Of a stretch of 64,000 nucleotides of DNA, positions 45,085-55,440 are shown piece after piece (positions within the stretch are counted from its first letter, which is position 1; every line of letters begins with the position of its first letter). Origin of the DNA: Bettongia penicillata ogilbyi (lineage: Eukaryota > Chordata > Mammalia > Diprotodontia > Potoroidae); NCBI GenBank assembly GCA_023548195.1, contig JAJHZJ010000028.1:3545001-3609000 (forward strand), in the 5' to 3' direction. A model generated the notes under the pieces. That model did no database searches. It saw nothing but the letters and a program-made list of their open reading frames with translations, and was not told the origin of the DNA. A program made the position numbers and the translations under genes.

Positions 45085-45590
45085 TATTATGAGTGTGTAT
45101 GTATGTGTGTGAGTGTGTGTGAGTATTTGTGTGTATGTGTGTGTGAGTGTATGTGTGTATGTACGTGTGTGTGAGTGTGTGTGTAAGTATGTGTGTGTGT
45201 GGTGTGAATGTGTGTGAGTGTGAGTATGTGTGTGTGAGTATATGTGTGTATGTATGTGTGTGTGTAAGTATGTATGTGTGTGTGTGGTGTGAATGTGTAT
45301 GTGAGTGTGTGTGTGTGGTGTGAATGTGTGTGTGAGTGTGTGTGTGTGAGTGTATGTGTGTATGTACGTGTGCGTGAGTGTGTGTGTAAGTATGTATGTG
45401 TGTGTGTGGTGTGAATGTGTGTGTGAGTATGTGTGTGTGAGTGTATGTGTGTATGTACGTGTGTGTCAGTGTGTGTGTAAGTATGTATGTGTGTGTGTGG
45501 TGTGAATGTGTGTGTGAGTGTGTGCGTGAGTGTGTATGTATGTGTGTGTGAGTGTGGTGTGAATGTGTGTGTGAGTGTGTGTGTTTCAGA
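45085..45590 (+). repeat. 500-bp TG-rich compound microsatellite with higher-order repeats
   Basis: Almost entirely TG/TA/GA dinucleotides. An internal unit recurs about every 100-110 bp: 'gtgtgtggtgtgaatgtgtgtg...gtgagtgtatgtgtgtatgtacgtgtg...gtgtgtgtaagtatg'. The minus strand reads as a long His/Thr-rich open frame that is only a by-product of the CA repeats. Confidence 0.9.
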
Positions 45591-46204
45591 TTGTAGAATA
45601 TAGTGATATCTTTGTGACCCCTTGCTTTCTCATAGCTATACCTGTAGAAGTGTTCTTGGTGCTTGCTTATCTTGTTTTGGTTCAGCCTGTCTGGCCTTGC
45701 AAACATTTGTCACTTCTCTGCATGTCCAAGTTAGATGCTGCACAAAAGATCATTTGAGGGGAAGTACTCTGGTACTTTCTTCAATGACCATCCTAATTTA
45801 CTGTGGAACTCAGTGATGGAGAAGAACACCTGCAGGGCTCTCACTGAAGAGTTTGTTCTGCCAAGTTTTCGGTCGGAAAATTAGTGCCTAGGAAAGATTG
45901 AACTTGCACAGTTTTTTTGTTTGTTTGATTTTTTTTTTTTTGCACTGGGTTGGTTTTTTTTTAATGCTATAATTCTGGGAAAAGTTTGCTTTCAGAGTTT
46001 TCAATTTATATTAACTAAGGAGATATAATAGTGAGGTCAGCCAAGGTTGGGGAGGGGCTGTTTCTTTCAAAAGAAAGAAAGATAAAGGAGTCTTTAGACC
46101 AGGCACTAGCTTCATAGGGCCCCTTCTCTAATTTTTCCCAATTTTCTCATATGTTCACCTGGAACAGATTCAGTATTCAGGATGTCAGAATGCGTATCAT
46201 GGAC

Positions 46205-46765
46205 TCAGTAGGTCTTTGAACAGCTCATCAGTTGGGGAATGGCTGAACAATTTGTGGTATATGATTGTGATGGAATACTACTGTGCTATAAGAAATGTTG
46301 AGCTCAATGATTTTAGAAAAACATGGAAACACTTGCACGAAATAATGAAGAGCGAAATGAGCGGAACCCAGAGAACATTGCATATAGTAATGGCAACATT
46401 GTTTTAAGAATGACTGAGCAAATAAGTTATTTTGTCTATTACAAACACCCAAAGTAACTTCAAAGGACATGTGAAGAAAACACTCTCTGCATCCAGAGAA
46501 AGCACTGATAAATAGAAGTATGTATACACTAATTTTACAAATATACACCCCTATTTGTGTCTAATGATAGTCATCTCTAGGGTGAGTGAGAGGAACAAAA
46601 AAGAAAAAATAGAAAAAGAAATTTACATGATAATTTTGTGGTATATTTGAAAGGAATGGCAAGTTATGTACAGATGATATGCAGTTTCATGTGCAATCAT
46701 CTTTTTTGTTGTACTGTGTTATGGAAATGCTTGTTTTATTTCATAAATTAAAAATATAACACAAA
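46205..46765 (+). mobile_element. L1 ORF2 C-terminus and 3'UTR
   Basis: The plus strand encodes VGEWLNNLWYMIVMEYYCAI and MKSEMSGTQRTL, the conserved C-terminal region of L1 ORF2. It stops at 46405. The 3'UTR follows to 'atttcataaattaaaaatataac' at about 46760. 5' truncated. Confidence 0.8.
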
Positions 46766-47189
46766 GTTCTCCAGTATATAGCAGGCTAATATTCATCTAC
46801 TGACTGTCCTGCCAAATAGCAGCCATCTCCTTTTTTAACTGCCTGAGATGATGAAACTGCTCTCTCTAAAATAGCACAATCATGATAAACATGGTACCTT
46901 TCAGTCTTTATAGCTGATGATATTGATAAAACCACACTCTGTTCTGTGACTCTGGGACATAAAATGTCAGCTAACAAGATTGCCTAAGTTTTAAAGGGAG
47001 AGTAGAAGACACATTTAAGAAAAGAACCTCCATCTTCAGCAATAAGAAGGGTGGAGGTCCATAGTCAACAATTCTTGGTAATAAGAGGGTGCAGTGAGAG
47101 GTGATAATAGAGTTGGGAAAGGGCTATTTATAGTGGCTACATTAAACCCATAGGAAGAAATAAAAAGAGAAACTCCACTTAAAATAACT

Positions 47190-49440
47190 ACAGAATGTTC
47201 AAAATTTTGTAGAGTCTACCTTCAAAACACACATATTATATGAACACAGTATTCTTTACAAAAATAAAAGTAGACTTAAATGTTGGGAGAAGTATTCATT
47301 TCTTATGAATAGACAGCCAACATAATAAAAATGATAATGCTACTTAAATTAGTTTACTTATTCACTACCATATCAATCAAATTACAAAAGGATTACTCAG
47401 AACTAGAAAAAAAGTAGTAACAAAATCCATCTGGAGGAAAAAGAAGTTTAGAATCTCAAGGGAAATAATGATAAAAAAGATGAGAAGGAAGGGAGGCTGC
47501 CTGTATCAAATCTCAAACACTACTACAGAACAATAATAATAAATATTATTTGGTACCAGTTTAAAAAAAAGAGCATTTAATCAGTGGAACAAATTAGGTA
47601 TACAACACAGGGAAGCAAATGAATACTGAAGCTTAGGAGTTGATAACCTCAAAGACCCTAGCTACCAGGACAAGGATTATTTGACAAAAACTATTGGGGA
47701 AACAAGACAGTAGTCTGGCAAAAACCAAGTATAGACCAACATCTCCCATTACACATCAAAATTAGCACCAAATAAATATATAATTTAGACACAAAGGATG
47801 ACATCATAATTAAATTAGAGGAACCAGGAAGACACTACCTTTTAGATCTATGAATAAGGAAAGAGCTTATGATTAAACAAGGTATAGCGAGGATCATAGA
47901 AAATAAAATGAACAATTTTGCTTACTTAAATTTAAAAAGGTTTGGCACAGACAAAACAATTGTAGCTAAAATTAGAAGGAAACCAGTCAACGGGAAAAAA
48001 ATTTTGCAGCAAGTATCTCTGAGAAAGGTCTCATTTTCATTATTTGCAAGGAACTAATTAAAACTTATAAGACTAAAAGCAATTCCCCAATTAATAAAAG
48101 GAAAAGGTCAAAGGATAAGAATAGGCGGTTTTCACAGATAGATATGTAAGCTATGAACATTCAAATGAAAAATTCTCTAGAATCAGTGATAATTATAGAA
48201 ATGCAAATTAAACAGTTCTGAGATTCTATCTCTCACATATCAGCTTGGCAAAATTGGCAAAATAGGAAAATAACAAATATTGGAGAGGTTGCAGGAAAAT
48301 AGACACAGTAATGTACTATCAATGGAGGGCCAGCCACCATGCCTCAAAAGTTACTAAACAGGGTATACCCTTTGACTTATGGATAGTGTTACTAAGTCTA
48401 TACCCCAGAGAGATCCAGGAAAGAGGAAAGGACCCATATACACAAAAATATTCATAGTAACTTTTTTGTGGTGGCGAAGAACTGGAAACTAAAGGGGTTA
48501 TCCATGATTTGGGGAATGGATGAATTGATGGTAATATGTGAATGTAATGGAATACTATTGTGTTGTCAGAAATGACAAAAGGGAAAGGTTCAAAGAAACC
48601 TGAGAACTGCATGAATTGACAACTAGTAAAGTGAACAGAACCAGGAGAAGAAAATGTAGGATAATAATATTTTAAAGACAAACAGCTTTGAAAGACTTAA
48701 AAACTTTGATCAGTGCAATGACTCACCAAGACTCCAGGAGACTGGTAATGCTACCTATTATGAAGCAGGCTACCTGCTTCTTGACAGAGAAGTGATAGAC
48801 CCAAAGGGAAGAATAAGACATATATGTTTGGACATGACCTCTGTGGGAAACTATTTTGCTTGATTATGCGTATTTGTCAAATGGATGTTTTCTTTTTTCT
48901 TTTCTTCTTTCTATTGGGAGAAGTCTTGGGAGGAAGAGTATTGATGCAGATAGAAACAGTGACCTAAGAGTTAAAATAATATTGATTGACTTTGTGAAGC
49001 CTTTGGTGCCCTGAGGTCTCCCCTTACCACAATTTCTTCTTATCTTGGACCGTAAGACCTGTCCCCCACTCTTCATCCGGAGGAACATAAAATTCCCTGT
49101 CCCCACCCCTCATCTTGGGAAATGGGATTTCCTTATCTTGTGTCACTCATAGTCCTCACCCAGTGCCTTTTTCTTGCAAGACTTTATCTTGCAAGACTTA
49201 CCCTAGATCTCCAACCCCCACTAGGAAACCCTAAAATCATCCTATATAAGTCTGGTCCTTTTGCTATAACATTGCCTTTGTTTAGCTCCTTGCTAAATCT
49301 CAGGCCCCCTGCTTTTGCGTCAATAAAGCTCCCAAAGGCTACAGAGAAGGTCTAAGTGAATTCATTCACATTTTGAACCAGCTTTCCCATCTCTCTCTCT
49401 TCAATAGTATTTAATTTTAAAATTGAATTTAAAAAGTATA
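47190..49440 (+). mobile_element. L1 ORF2 3' half and 3'UTR, split by an LTR
   Basis: Decayed ORF2: PYQSNYKRITQN (about 47370), then AFNQWNKLGI (about 47570-47600), the segment around 48160-48300 resembling the region before the ORF2 zinc-finger-like end, and a WYQF-like block. Next comes 'gaatggaatactattgtgttgtcag' near 48545 and 3'UTR to 48982. The L1 3' end resumes after the LTR at 49404 ('atagtatttaattttaaaattg') and ends at about 49440. Confidence 0.7.
48983..49403 (+). mobile_element. Solo LTR of an endogenous retrovirus, about 420 bp
   Basis: The promoter-like 'cctatataagtctgg' (about 49242) is followed about 75 bp later by 'caataaagctccc' (about 49320), then a U5-like stretch ending at about 49403. 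The bounding bases TG (48983) and CA (49402-49403) give near-identical 4-bp flanks, atat and atag. The 5' boundary is uncertain by about 10 bp, since another TG lies at 48993. No internal viral genes are present. Confidence 0.65.
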
Positions 49441-51884
49441 GTGGATGTGTAAATATGAACCATTTGGGCTTATATGGTGGACACTTTCTACTGATTGTTT
49501 TCAATAATCGTTTAACAGTTGTTCGTAGGGGAAATAGAGCTTGCTATATTTTCACCTTTTACTCATTTTTTGACTGCTTTACTGCTCTTTATGTTTTTAA
49601 ATCTAATTATATTTGCTTCCTTTCTGACTATAAAGTAGCCACATAAAAATGTCCAGTTAATAGCTACTTGATCGATGAATATGTGATCTCATTGATATGG
49701 CTAATATCAATGCTACAGATCAAACCATCAGTGCTTCTTTTCCTTATCTTTCCATAAATCTACTCAGAAAAACTTTGATAAAAACAAGTGACTGTATGAT
49801 GCTACAGTTAATTTCAAGATACTCAGATGCTAGAGTTCGGTTAAGAAACCCCGGTATTCTGAGAAAACTCAAAATATTGGATTGTTGATAAACCATCCAA
49901 TGCAAAGTAGTTGAAAAATTAGGCAACTCTTTAGTCTACAAAATAGCTCTGTGACCTTGGGCAAGTTGCTTAACCGCTCTAGGTCTTCTTTTCTTCTCAT
50001 TAATTTTGTTTGTTTGTTTTAGCCTTAGTCTAGACGGGGAGTTTCCTCATCTGGGCATTCCACATACCTAAGAAATCGCAGGTTCAGTGAGAACCCTTAT
50101 CCCTTACTTTAATAGGAATACAAATAGTACATTTGATGGCAGTGGACTACAAAAGCTCATATATAGGGTTCTGACATTTAGTAGCTTTGACTCAAATGAC
50201 TGCTTACACCAACTTTTGGACTTGTCTATAGATGCCATGCATTAACACAAATACACTTAACATATCTTTTGTTTGATATTTCCTTTTGAAAAAAATTTTT
50301 AAAAAGCTGTCATAGATTTAAAATTTTAAGAACATACTGTGTTCAGTAATACAATTCTTGATTTTTAAACATGATTTTCCATGGTAATGACTTGTGTTGA
50401 AATTTTGAAGTCACATCCTTCAAAAGAGGACTTGGTGTTTTCTCTTAAAGTAAACCATTTTACAGAGCATAGCTTGAACTAGAAAAAAATCCATTGGAAA
50501 AGAAGTAGGTCACTGTATATTTCCGGTATGAGTTAACACACCCTAGAATCGAAACTGCACAGCTTGCCCAAGATTTCCTGGAATTTGCACAACACTCCAG
50601 AAATCCCTTACTTGCAACACTTTCCTGTTTCCAAGAGAAACTACATTTTGGGGGTTCCTGTTGAAATACAGCATATGCTTAGTCTATGCTACCTTTCTCA
50701 TTTTATTTCTCTTTGCTAGTGAATTACTTGGCTCTGTCAAAAGTAGGGAAAGAAGGAGCACTTTTAATCAGGAAATAGTGAGAGGCTATTTAGTTTTGCT
50801 GACTTCAGAGGCTGAGTAAGAACTTGGCTATCAATCAGACTGCTCTTGTGTTCACAAATAGATTGGCATGTCTGCACTGTGACGTCAGTTCTCATCTAAA
50901 TGCTTCAATGTCCTGGCTTCTGTGGACTTTGGAAAGTCCTAAAACTAGACATGACAATATTAGAATCAGTAAGGCGTGTCCTCTCACTGAGTTAAGACCT
51001 TTTGTTGGATTGTTTTGCAATTGCCCTTTATTGAAAGGAGTAGTCATTGCTCATAACTAGAGAGGATTGTGTTTTTGTTAATCTTTTCTCTTCAGGAATG
51101 CTTCTGTAAATTCTTTATTTTTTGAAGGCAACATCACTGAGGACAGCTACTATAGTCCTTACTATATCTTGAGAAACAGTGTGGTGTAAGGGACCTGGAA
51201 TCTTGGAAGAAATGGGATTGGAGGCAGCTCTATGTTTTCTTAGGTTAGATTCTATTTAGGGAAAAAATGAAGCACTGATAGTTGGCAAATAGGCTTGAAT
51301 CGTATGCAAAAAGGTTACTTTGCCCTCACGTTGAATAGTCTGCATAGTTATTTTGCTCTGACACAGCAAGGATCAGCAACAAGGATACAGTGGTACTTAC
51401 CATCAGCTTTATTAGCCAGGTCTCCTTTGTCTCACAGAAATACATCTAATCATCAATCATTAGGATATGGCAATTCTCATGGTCTCAGAGACTCATGAAA
51501 TCTGAGAAGCTGAGTGTGACTGGGATTTATAAATACCCTTAGATGACCAGGAAGGTACATCACCTATTCCATTTTTGTCTTTTAATTATTTATCTTTCTA
51601 TTTATTTATTTATCTGTTTATCTCTCTAACTTTCTATCCATTCATTCATTTATTTATCTATGTATTTATTCATTCATTCATTTATCTATCTATCCATTTA
51701 TTTATTTGTTCATTCATTCATTCATTTTTATTCATTCGTTCATTCATTCATTTATTTATCTATGTATCTATTTATCTACTTTTTAGGGAAAGCTAATCCC
51801 CAAGGATGCAAGGGACAAGGGGCTAGGCCTCCTTATATTGTGTTGGGGAGGAGGAAGGGGAAGAAACTATGTTAGAGAAATTCT
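49441..51884. other. Intergenic; MIR-like scrap and a tetranucleotide microsatellite
   Basis: A short MIR-like piece lies at 49930-49990. The rest shows no recognisable repeat and no credible gene. Open frames here are short and have no coding character that I recognise. A TTTA/TTCA/TCTA tract lies at 51575-51785. Confidence 0.5.
51575..51785 (+). repeat. Compound tetranucleotide microsatellite (TTTA/TTCA/TCTA)
   Basis: About 210 bp of interspersed attt/attc/atct units, forming a Tyr/Phe/His-rich open frame only by composition. Confidence 0.9.
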
Positions 51885-52290
51885 GGTCCTATCACACTTG
51901 GCTTCTAATTCTGCCTTGGATTCTTACTAATTACATGGTCCTGAACTTAATACCTCTCTGTGCCTCAGATTCCTTATAACAGTAATAATAACAGTAATAA
52001 CTAACATTTTATACAGTAAGTACTATGTGCTAGATACTCTGTTAGGTACTTTAAAAAGTGCTATGTTATTCCCATTTTACAGCTGAGGAACATGAGACTT
52101 GTAGAGATTATACGACTTGCCCAGGGCCCATAGCTAGGAAGTGTTTGAGATCAAATTTGAATTCAAGTCTCTATGATACCAGGTCCAGAACTCCATCCAC
52201 TGTACTACCTTGCTATTAATAGCACCTACCTCACAGAATTGTGAGGGTAAAATGAAATAAAGCATTGTGTTAATGTCAAGCTTTAATATG
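51885..52290. mobile_element. Pair of MIR-like SINEs in opposite orientation
   Basis: 51885-51990 is plus ('cttctaattctgccttggattcttac...tctctgtgcctcag'). 51995-52210 is minus ('taactaacattttatacagtaagtactatgtgc', 'cccattttacagctgagga', 'acttgcccagggcccatagctagg'). A plus-strand SINE 3' end ('agcacctacctcacagaattgtgagg') follows to 52265. Confidence 0.6.
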
Positions 52291-53935
52291 ATCTCATTCT
52301 TTTTATCTTTTTCAATGAAATTGAGGTAGAAATGATTCTAGGGCAAGTTGTTAAGCTGCTATTATTCTGATGTCCTGTAGGCCATGGTGCAGGTGGATAA
52401 AAATGATTGCTTTTTGGGATTTATAATGTAAGTTCATCTTGGGTAGGTTCACTGAAAGTATATTTGGGATAGCTCCAGTAGAAGAAAAGATCTGGATGGT
52501 AAGGATGATATGTATTTTATCCTTTTCTACTATGATTTTGACTTATCTCTGTATTTGGAAAGTTTTTCATTCTATGTAGTTTAGAGAATGAGTATGGTCA
52601 CATCTAGTTAAAATGTTGTCCTTAAATTTTTAGGGATCAATGTTATGTCTGTGAGATTGTGAACAATAGTTAAGTTTATGATAATGATCCAATTACAGTA
52701 TTACTTGTTGAATGTATTCTCAAGGATATTTTGGGATCTATGCTTGTAAATATGGGGATTCATTAATAGTTCATTTGTGAAGGTGCATAATTATCTCTTT
52801 TTAAGTAATCAGTAGGTACTAACGTTTTGCAACCTGCAGTACACAGTTTCTACCATTTCCTTTCAAAAATATGCAGCGATCAATACGTTCGAGCTCCTTA
52901 AAAATTGTTTTGTAGTAATAATGCAGTCCTATATCACTATCATAAAACTATTTCTGTAAAAAAAAATCAGTATGACTCAATCATTTGGGTTTTTTTGTCA
53001 ATATATATTTTGATTGAGTTCATATAGATGTCATCCAGGGAAAGTCTCTTGATTCCACTTTGAGATTTTGGCATTTCATAGGCTTGCTTTGGAGGTAAAA
53101 CCACCTCAGGTTACATTCTATTTATTCAGTGGTATATATCCATCATTAGCCCTTACTTTTGCTGTGAGAACTGATGTCTCTTTATTTCAGAAGTATTTAT
53201 GTAAGTTTTAAACTTGTTTACCATGTGCTCTGAGAACATCAATCACTTTCTGCCTTTACGGTGAGCAAGTGTTAATCTTTCTATCACAATTTTGGAATGC
53301 TGGGCTCTATTTCCTTATCAGATTAATTGATGATAATTATGGCAGTGGTGGTGATCTTGGATCACTTGGAGTTGATCTGGAAGAGATTATCAGTTGAGAT
53401 AATTGCGTGTGGGCAGGAACATGTGATTGGGAGTGGAAGGAGTGTACCAAGTAAGAGCACTTGAATCAACCCAGTGGGGCAAAGGCATAAGTGGAATAGA
53501 AGGTCAAAGGTCAGGACCTAATAGTCTGTGAGTGGAGAGAAATGAGGGCATTTCCTTCTTTCTTGGTTGCCATACCTATATGTGTTATATCTCAGAAAAG
53601 AAGGACCAGACTAGTCAGTAATTAACAGAGCCATAACAAGCATGGAAAAGGAGGACTTTGTCCCAGGGTGTTAAACTCCTAAGGAGAAACCATTACCTGA
53701 TCCCTGGATTCTTTATATCTTGATTCATATCCTCCATGAAACATACCTCCACTCCAGCCTCTACCCTAAGTTCCTATTGCTCTGTTTTGCCATTTTGGGG
53801 TCATCTATTCTTTCAAGGTGAATGTATCCATTATTGGACTGTCCCTACTGCCTATCTTCTCAATCCCATCTCTACCCTCTGTCCCCTAACTGAGCTTCTT
53901 GCCACTAGGCCAGATTCTTTTTAATACAATCCTGA
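52291..53935. other. Intergenic, unassigned
   Basis: AT-rich, no long ORF, no terminal repeats and no repeat family that I can name. May hold old decayed elements. Confidence 0.4.
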
Positions 53936-53937
53936 CC

Positions 53938-54215
53938 GATTAAATGATCAACCACAATTTCAAAGGACTCATGATGCAACATGCTGACCACCTCCTGAGA
54001 GAGAGGTGATAGATTTAGGGCGCAGATTGAGATACACTGTTCTCTTTTATTCTGTTTTTTGGACATGGCTAATGTGGAAATTTATTTTATCTAACTATGT
54101 ATATTTGCTATGAGTTTTGTTTTTGCTTCTTTTTTTTTAATGGAGAGGGGAATTAGGAAGAAGAAAAAATTTTTGTTCACTGATGTAAATAAAATTAAAT
54201 TGAAAAAATCAGCTT
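53938..54215 (+). mobile_element. L1 3'UTR end
   Basis: 'ccacaatttcaaaggactcatgatgcaacatgctgaccacctcctgagag', 'tggacatggctaatgtggaaatttattttatc' and the tail 'gtaaataaaattaaattgaaaaaatc' parallel the L1 end at 44490-44880. Confidence 0.75.
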
Positions 54216-54269
54216 GATACTCCATTAAAATTACTCTGATACCTCATCAAGGTATGGGGTTTAACTATA

Positions 54270-54680
54270 CAGTCTCAAAGTTTGAAGACACTTCAGAGGT
54301 CAAGTGGTCATCCAGTCTTTGTTTGAAGACTTTCAGTGAGAAGGAACCCACTGTCTGCCAAGATAGCCCATTTCACTTTAAGACAGCTTTTATTATTATG
54401 AAGTTTTTCCTTAACTCAAGCCTAAATCCACAACTTCCACCTATTGCTCTTTTCTTGCTGGGGTGAGTAGAGCTAGACTAAGGCATCTATAATCCTGCCT
54501 TTGTCACACAGTAGGTGAGTGACCCTCAGCAAATTACTTCAACTCCCTGAGCCACAATTTCCATAGCCATAAAATAAGGGAGTGTGGTGCAATTGAGAGA
54601 TCACTGGATTTGCAGCCAGAGAACTAACTGCCTATCAGCTGTGTGACCTTGGACAAGTCATTCTTTCCCCGATCCAAAAT
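54270..54680 (-). mobile_element. CR1/L3-type 3' fragment (antisense) followed by a MIR-like SINE (plus)
   Basis: 54290-54470: 'agaggtcaagtggtcatccagtctttgtttgaag', 'aaggaacccactgtctgccaagatagcccatttcac', 'tatgaagtttttccttaactcaagcc'. 54580-54670: 'gagtgtggtgcaattgagagatcactgg', 'tgtgtgaccttggacaagtca'. Confidence 0.6.
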
Positions 54681-55227
54681 ATTCCTAGCAACAGCACTGG
54701 GTAAGGAGTGGAGAAGATTTAGTCTCCTCCCAACATGACAGACCAAGGTCAGTTCTTTCCTGATTCACAGGAAGACCATAAGTCTATGTGTAATAACTCT
54801 GGAAAAAGCAAGATGAGTCCCTGGGATCTGAAACTAAGAGGCTCAGTTTCTTCAGGGATATTTTGTACTCATGGATAAGGAAACCTGTCTCTTGATAAGA
54901 TGGGTGAGGAAGTTCCTGGGTCCCCCACTCATCTGAGACTTTCTATGGTAGAGCCCATAATGTTTCCCTCAACAGTTAAATTCACTAAGAGAACTGATGA
55001 GGGTCACATCAGATTACCAGCCTGAGCAGTTGTATGAATTGCTAATGGCTAGGACTGGTTGTTTGGGCTTTGTGACTCTGTCTTCCTTCTCCCTCCTCCC
55101 TCCTTCCCTTGGCTACCTTCCAGCTCAATGCCTGACAACCACCTCTCTGTATATTCTTTGCCTGATAGTTCATAGACATAAGTCATATGATTCAGAGCTT
55201 GAAGAGATCTTAGGTATTATCTCTCTG

Positions 55228-55440
55228 GCTCAGGGGTTCTTAACCTTTTTTTTTTTTTTAATGTTATGGTCTGTTGTGGTAGTCTGGGGAAGTGTATGGA
55301 CTCCTCAGAATAATGTATTTAAATGCATAAATTATAACACATAGGATTACAAAGGAAACCAATTACATTCAAATATAGTTATCAAAATATTTTTTAAAAA
55401 ACCCGAGTTTATAAGCCCCCATTAAAATACCCTGATCTAG
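55228..55440. mobile_element. hAT-like non-autonomous element inside a CR1/L3 or SINE scrap
   Basis: Starts caggggttcttaacc at 55231, the family terminal sequence. It continues with 'aaatgcataaattataacacataggattacaaaggaaaccaattac' and ends near 'aaaataccctg' (55433). Flanking sequence 'gagcttgaagagatcttagg' and 'tctagtccaacct' looks like a single older element split by the insertion. Confidence 0.6.

Larger units (their letters stand above)
43870..45880 (+). repeat. Unidentified repeat block, copy 2 (paralogue of 35790-36780)
   Basis: Aligned segments at about 43885-44060 and 45590-45880 match copy 1 in the same order and orientation. Here they are separated by a SINE (44067), an L1 3' end (44490-44880) and the expanded TG tract (45085-45590). 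In copy 1 only a 42-bp GT run occupies the equivalent place. Confidence 0.55.

Noticed and set aside
45085..45590. CRISPR-like array of regularly spaced repeats
   Set aside because: This is a vertebrate genome. The periodicity is within a TG microsatellite with no unique spacers.
45041..45706. 221-codon His/Thr-rich open frame on the minus strand
   Set aside because: It is the translation of the CA/TG microsatellite. Repeat length and composition explain it fully.
46216..46407. Possible small gene encoding WLNNLWYMIVMEYYCAI
   Set aside because: This is the C-terminus of L1 ORF2 in a 5'-truncated copy.
51575..51796. Phe/Tyr/His-rich open frame resembling a membrane peptide
   Set aside because: It is composed of TTTA/TTCA tetranucleotide repeats, so the hydrophobicity is an artefact.
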